DNA from: Friedmanniella sp.
Lineage (GTDB): Bacteria > Actinomycetota > Actinomycetes > Propionibacteriales > Propionibacteriaceae
Assembly: GCA_025964935.1 (NCBI GenBank)
Contig: JAOPXW010000185.1
Coordinates: forward strand, 1-12,078
Length of the DNA: 12,078 bases
Reading direction: 5' to 3'
The position numbers and the translations under genes were made by a program. A model generated the notes under the pieces. The model searched no databases. It had not been told where the DNA came from and saw only the letters and a list, made by a program, of their open reading frames with translations. Every line of letters begins with the position of its first letter. Position 1 is the stretch's first letter. This document shows positions 7,042 to 12,078 of the stretch, piece after piece.

Positions 7042-8115
7042 ATGAGGGTTCTGGCGGCGATGTCGGGCGGGGTGGACTCCGCCGTGGCGGCGGCCCGCGC
7101 GGTCGAGGCCGGCCACGACGTGACCGGTGTGCACCTGGCCCTGTCCAAGAACCCCCAGTCCTTCCGCAGCGGGGCCCGCGGCTGCTGCTCGAAGGAGGAC
7201 GCCCACGACGCGCGAAGGGCGGCCGACGTGCTCGGCATCCCCTTCTACGTCTGGGACCTCTCCGACCGCTTCGCCGCCGACGTCGTGGACGACTTCGTGG
7301 CCGAGTACGCCGCGGGTCGGACCCCCAACCCCTGCCTGCGGTGCAACGAGAAGATCAAGTTCGCCGCCGTCCTCGACCGGGGGGTGGCGCTCGGCTTCGA
7401 CGCGGTCTGCACCGGTCACTACGCCCAGCTCAGCCGGTCCGCCGACGCGGTGACGATGCACCGGGCCGTCGACGAGGCCAAGGACCAGTCCTACGTCCTC
7501 GGGGTCCTGACCCAGGCCCAGCTCGCCCGGTCGTTCTTCCCCCTCGGCGGCTCGCGCAAGAGCGAGGTCCGGGCCGAGGCCGAGCGGCGCGGCCTGGCCG
7601 TGGCCGACAAGCCCGACAGCCACGACATCTGCTTCATCGCCGACGGCGACACCGCGGGGTTCCTGGAGCGGCGGCTCGGCCGCGCACCCGGGGACGTGGT
7701 GGACGAGTCGGGGGTCAAGGTCGGCGAGCACACCGGCTCGCACCGGTTCACGATCGGCCAGCGCCGGGGCCTGCGACTCGGGGTGCCCGCCGGGGACGGG
7801 ATGCCGCGCTACGTACTGGACATCTCCCCGGTCACCAACACCGTGACGGTCGGCCCGCAGAGCTCGCTGGAGGTCCGGGCGATCGAGGGTCGGCGGCCCA
7901 CCTGGACCCAGACCCCGACGATCGGCTCGTGGCGGGGCCTGGCCCAGGTCCGGGCCCACGGGACCCCCATGCCGGCCGAGATCCGTCTCGACGGTGAGGT
8001 GCTGCGGGTGGCCCTGGAGGAGCCCGCGACCGGGGTGGCCCCGGGTCAGGCGGTGGTCGTCTACGACGGGAGCCGCGTCGTCGGCTCGGCCACCATCGCG
8101 GCGACGCGCGCATGA
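7042..8115 (+). CDS. mnmA: tRNA-specific 2-thiouridylase MnmA (TrmU)
   Basis: Activates C2 of the wobble uridine U34 in tRNA for Lys, Glu and Gln with ATP and inserts sulfur received from a cysteine desulfurase. 357 residues, normal length. The N-terminal PP-loop ATPase has SGGVDS at 8-13; the [20 protein letters not shown] region (47-66) is family-typical. [14 protein letters not shown] carries the catalytic Cys98 and also Cys101; the partner cysteine is Cys197 in SHDICF. These match the usual pair that forms a persulfide and then a disulfide. The CxxC plus later cysteine is the set proposed to hold a cluster in some MnmA proteins. [14 protein letters not shown] (231-244) and the C-terminal beta-barrel complete the protein. 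The start ATG follows GAGAAGG at 7-base spacing. It sits directly after the desulfurase gene, the expected sulfur donor. Its stop overlaps the ATG of a possible micro-ORF. Confidence 0.95.
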   Translation: MRVLAAMSGGVDSAVAAARAVEAGHDVTGVHLALSKNPQSFRSGARGCCSKEDAHDARRAADVLGIPFYVWDLSDRFAADVVDDFVAEYAAGRTPNPCLRCNEKIKFAAVLDRGVALGFDAVCTGHYAQLSRSADAVTMHRAVDEAKDQSYVLGVLTQAQLARSFFPLGGSRKSEVRAEAERRGLAVADKPDSHDICFIADGDTAGFLERRLGRAPGDVVDESGVKVGEHTGSHRFTIGQRRGLRLGVPAGDGMPRYVLDISPVTNTVTVGPQSSLEVRAIEGRRPTWTQTPTIGSWRGLAQVRAHGTPMPAEIRLDGEVLRVALEEPATGVAPGQAVVVYDGSRVVGSATIAATRA

Positions 8116-8177
8116 GGACGCCGGGCTCGGTGCTCCGCGGCCGCGACGACGTACGCGTCTGGGCGGGACGCTCGTGA
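8112..8177 (+). CDS. Possible 21-residue micro-ORF coupling mnmA to the MetE-like gene
   Basis: The ATG (8112-8114) overlaps the mnmA stop as ATGA, and its TGA (8175-8177) overlaps the next gene's GTG start as GTGA. The peptide begins [13 protein letters not shown] and ends WAGRS; it is basic and has no recognisable motif. The exact 4-base overlaps at both ends suggest it may exist for translational coupling rather than for its product. By chance alone a short open stretch here is quite possible, since no separate ribosome site or conservation evidence is available. Confidence 0.3.
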   Translation: MRTPGSVLRGRDDVRVWAGRS

Positions 8178-9184
8178 GCGACCTCGAGGCGGTCAGGGTG
8201 ACCAACGTCGGGTCCTGGCCCGGCGTCGACATGGCCGACGCGCTCAAGATCGCGTTCGCGGAGTGCCCGGAGCTGCCGTACCTGCCCGAGCTGCCCGCCC
8301 GCGGTGCCCCCTCAGGTCTGGTCGGTCGGTCCACCGCCGTGCTGTCGGGCCTGGCGCTCGATCTGCAGCCGGCCGGCTGGCGGCTCACCGACGCCTCCGG
8401 TCGCGACCACCGGCTGGCGCGCTCGACCCTGCGGACCGATCTGGACCTGCTGGAGGAGCACGCACAGGGCTACGCCGGTCTGTTCAAGGTGTCGGTCGCC
8501 GGACCGTGGACGCTCGCGGCGATGCTGGAGCGTCCGCGCGGTGACCGGATGCTGGCCGACCACGGAGGTCGGCGGGACCTGGCCCAGTCCCTGGCCCAGG
8601 GGGCCCATGACCTGCTGGCCGAGCTGCGCCGACGGCTCCCGGATCTGCGGCTGGTCCTGCAGCTGGACGAGCCGCTGCTGCCCGCCGTGCTGGCCGGCGG
8701 CATCCCCACCGCGAGCGGGTTCTCCCGGCACCGGGTGGTGGATCTGCCCGAGGCCAGCGCCGCGGTGGCCGAGGTGGTGGACCGGGTCGACGCGGTCGGC
8801 GACATCCCGGTCGTCGTGCACTGCTGTGCCGCGGGCATCCCGGTCGAGGTGCTGCGGCGGGCCGGGGTCCGGGGCTTCTCGGTCGACCTGGACCAGGTGG
8901 TCTCGGCGACCTGGGACAAGCTCGGACCTGCGCTGGAGGACGGGCTGTGGGTCGGGATGGGCGCACTGCCGGCCGTGGGGCCGGGCCCGATGCTGAGCCC
9001 CGAGGAGGTCGCCCGCCGCACCCTCGCCCCGCTCCGGGCCCTCGGGCTGGAACCCGAGGCCTCCGCGCGGATCGTGCTGACCCCCAGCTGCGGGCTGGCC
9101 GGCGCCACGCCCGACCAGGCGGTGCGCTCGCTGCGCACCCTGGTCAAGGCCGCCGAGATCGTCACCGACCAGCTCGCCGACTGA
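8174..9184 (+). CDS. Stand-alone MetE C-terminal-domain-like protein (UROD/MetE fold, zinc-type methyltransferase)
   Basis: 336 residues matching only the catalytic half of cobalamin-independent methionine synthase (COG0620 type); there is no N-terminal MetE half. Visible are TNVGSWPGVDM (10-20), corresponding to the TTTIGSFPQT start of the MetE C-terminal barrel; VAGPWTL (108-114); QLDEPLLP (163-170), the homocysteine-side QIDEP motif; HCC with His216 and Cys218 in the H-x-C zinc position; FSVDLD (235-240), where MetE has its zinc Glu and here an acidic Asp is found; and TPSCGL with Cys306 as the last zinc ligand. A zinc-thiolate methyl-transfer role is therefore plausible, but methyl donor and substrate are unknown. 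I believe it corresponds to Rv3015c near ligA in M. tuberculosis. The GTG at 8174 is chosen because it couples with the upstream reading frame; a GTG at 8198 is an alternative. An upstream extension of the frame to 7994 overlaps mnmA and is not real. Confidence 0.85.
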   Translation: MSDLEAVRVTNVGSWPGVDMADALKIAFAECPELPYLPELPARGAPSGLVGRSTAVLSGLALDLQPAGWRLTDASGRDHRLARSTLRTDLDLLEEHAQGYAGLFKVSVAGPWTLAAMLERPRGDRMLADHGGRRDLAQSLAQGAHDLLAELRRRLPDLRLVLQLDEPLLPAVLAGGIPTASGFSRHRVVDLPEASAAVAEVVDRVDAVGDIPVVVHCCAAGIPVEVLRRAGVRGFSVDLDQVVSATWDKLGPALEDGLWVGMGALPAVGPGPMLSPEEVARRTLAPLRALGLEPEASARIVLTPSCGLAGATPDQAVRSLRTLVKAAEIVTDQLAD

Positions 9185-9204
9185 GGGCGCCGACCGCCGT
9201 GCGG

Positions 9205-9217
9205 CAGAATGACGCCC
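9205..9217 (+). promoter_or_regulatory. Probable leaderless -10 element, CAGAAT-N7-GTG
   Basis: CAGAAT (9205-9210) ends 7 bases before the GTG at 9218, so transcription would begin on or next to that start codon. It shares TGCGGCAGAnTG with the promoter at 5765-5776. The -35 region would fall at the previous gene's stop and shows no clear match. The ATG at 9209 lies inside the hexamer, which argues against it as the start. Confidence 0.45.
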
Positions 9218-9634
9218 GTGCAGACCTCTGAGGCCCGTCCTGTCAGGGACACCGTGCAGATCAAGCAGCTCCGGATCGTCTCGACGCTGCTCTTCGCCTT
9301 CGCGATCGCCCAGGCGGGACTCGGCTCGGGCTACCTCGACGACATCAAGCCGCTGTTGGTGGCGCACGCCACCAACGCGTTCGCGGTGCTCGTGCTGGCC
9401 GTGATCTCCACCGTGCTCGGCTACGGCTTCCGCCGGGTCGGCGGCCCGTCCTGGGCGTTCTACCTCCCGCTGGCCCTGGTCGTGCTGGCCGGGGTCCAGA
9501 TGGGCCTCGGCTTCGCCGAGGTCAAGGGCACCCACGTCTTCGTCGGGGTCCTCTACCTGTGCACGGTGACGACGTTCTGCTCCTACGCCTGGCGCCATCG
9601 GCCGGCCCCGGTCCCCTCCTCGTCCACGGTCTGA
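9218..9634 (+). CDS. Four-helix integral membrane protein of unknown function, with internal repeat
   Basis: 138 residues from the GTG (141 if the ATG at 9209 is used). Four hydrophobic segments lie at about 16-36, 46-68, 78-98 and 105-125, after a short polar start containing QIKQLR and before a Pro/Ser tail. Helices 1-2 and 3-4 look like two copies of one unit: each pair has Q-x-GLG at the end of the first helix (AQAGLG, VQMGLG) and a His at the start of the second (His50 in AHATNAF, His106 in THVFVGV). Paired helices with His at matching positions recall b-heme bundles and the halves of heme A synthase (CtaA/COX15), but the protein is far shorter and heme binding is only a hypothesis. It could belong to one of the small DUF membrane families with a similar His pattern. 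It starts 33 bases after the MetE-like gene, probably from its own leaderless promoter. Confidence 0.8.
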   Translation: MQTSEARPVRDTVQIKQLRIVSTLLFAFAIAQAGLGSGYLDDIKPLLVAHATNAFAVLVLAVISTVLGYGFRRVGGPSWAFYLPLALVVLAGVQMGLGFAEVKGTHVFVGVLYLCTVTTFCSYAWRHRPAPVPSSSTV

Positions 9635-11953
<2,319 letters not shown>

Positions 11954-11962
11954 CCCGGCCGC

Positions 11963-12017
11963 GGTCGGGCGGGCCGCACCCGGGGTGGGTTCTCACGACC
12001 CTGCGGCCCGCCCGGCC
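11963..12017. terminator. Very strong hairpin terminator after ligA
   Basis: GGTCGGGCGGGCCGCA (11963-11978) pairs with TGCGGCCCGCCCGGCC (12002-12017): 16 pairs with a single G-U, around a 23-base loop, starting 9 bases after the ligA TAG. No U-tract follows, as is usual for actinobacterial hairpin terminators. Near-symmetry means it could also act for transcripts entering from the right on the minus strand. Confidence 0.75.
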
Positions 12018-12078
12018 CCGGGCGGTTCCGGCTCGGGCGGTCCAGGCCGAGATCTTCCCGGGTGGTTCAGGAGCCGAT
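12018..12078. other. Right-edge stretch with degenerate GGGYGGTYC repeats; no gene called
   Basis: Three related units, CGGGCGGTTCCGG, CGGGCGGTCCAGG and CGGGTGGTTCAGG, occur within 61 bases. On the minus strand one frame is open from the edge to a TGA at 11995-11993 and reads Pro/Glu-rich near its end (PGPPEPEPPGAG), which could be the tail of a gene facing ligA. That is too short to support, and its stop would lie in the terminator loop. Confidence 0.25.

Noticed and set aside
7994..8173. Extended N-terminus for the MetE-like protein
   Set aside because: It overlaps mnmA in another frame and encodes Arg/Trp/Ser-rich sequence unlike any MetE-family start.
12018..12078. C-terminal end of a minus-strand gene facing ligA
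   Set aside because: Only about 28 codons are visible, low complexity, with the stop inside the ligA terminator loop. Needs sequence beyond the edge.

Overview
The window is very GC-rich, with strong G/C bias at third codon positions, GTG starts and closely packed genes. This points to an actinobacterium (Actinomycetota); I cannot place it to genus from this sequence. Nine protein genes are supported: one cut by the left edge, seven complete and clear in family or fold, and one complete membrane protein of unknown function. There is also one speculative micro-ORF. I see no tRNA, rRNA, CRISPR array, insertion sequence or prophage gene.

Left part (1-3813). The N-terminal 287 residues of a glycogen debranching enzyme (glgX, minus strand) run off the left edge. 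A roughly 400-base non-coding gap separates it from a divergent secreted serine-carboxyl protease (sedolisin, family S53). That protease converges on a minus-strand protein with an antibiotic-biosynthesis-monooxygenase-like domain and two C-terminal membrane helices. A hairpin that contains both stop codons separates the two.

Central and right part (3814-11953, all plus strand). The order is etfB, etfA (electron transfer flavoprotein), a cysteine desulfurase (iscS type), mnmA (tRNA 2-thiouridylase), a stand-alone MetE C-terminal-like protein, a four-helix membrane protein, and ligA (NAD-dependent DNA ligase). To my knowledge this resembles the fixA-fixB / iscS / trmU / Rv3015c / ligA neighbourhood of Mycobacterium tuberculosis, so it looks like an old actinobacterial core neighbourhood rather than an accessory island. 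The desulfurase and mnmA plausibly form a sulfur relay: cysteine sulfur goes to enzyme persulfide, then to the 2-thio group of wobble uridine in tRNA. ligA closes the block and is followed by a very strong hairpin terminator.

The most interesting signals are regulatory. A 14-base palindrome lies on the probable -10 box of etfBA. The desulfurase gene, the membrane-protein gene and ligA each have a -10-like hexamer 6-7 bases before a GTG, the layout of leaderless transcripts. The ligA promoter also resembles the RecA-independent (PafBC-type) DNA-damage promoter with exact N8 spacing, embedded in a 7-3-7 inverted repeat. A large nested hairpin fills the iscS-mnmA gap. A 21-codon micro-ORF exactly bridges mnmA and the MetE-like gene with 4-base overlaps at both ends. 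No clearly novel multi-gene system is visible; the least-described genes are the MetE-like protein and the four-helix protein with an internal repeat.
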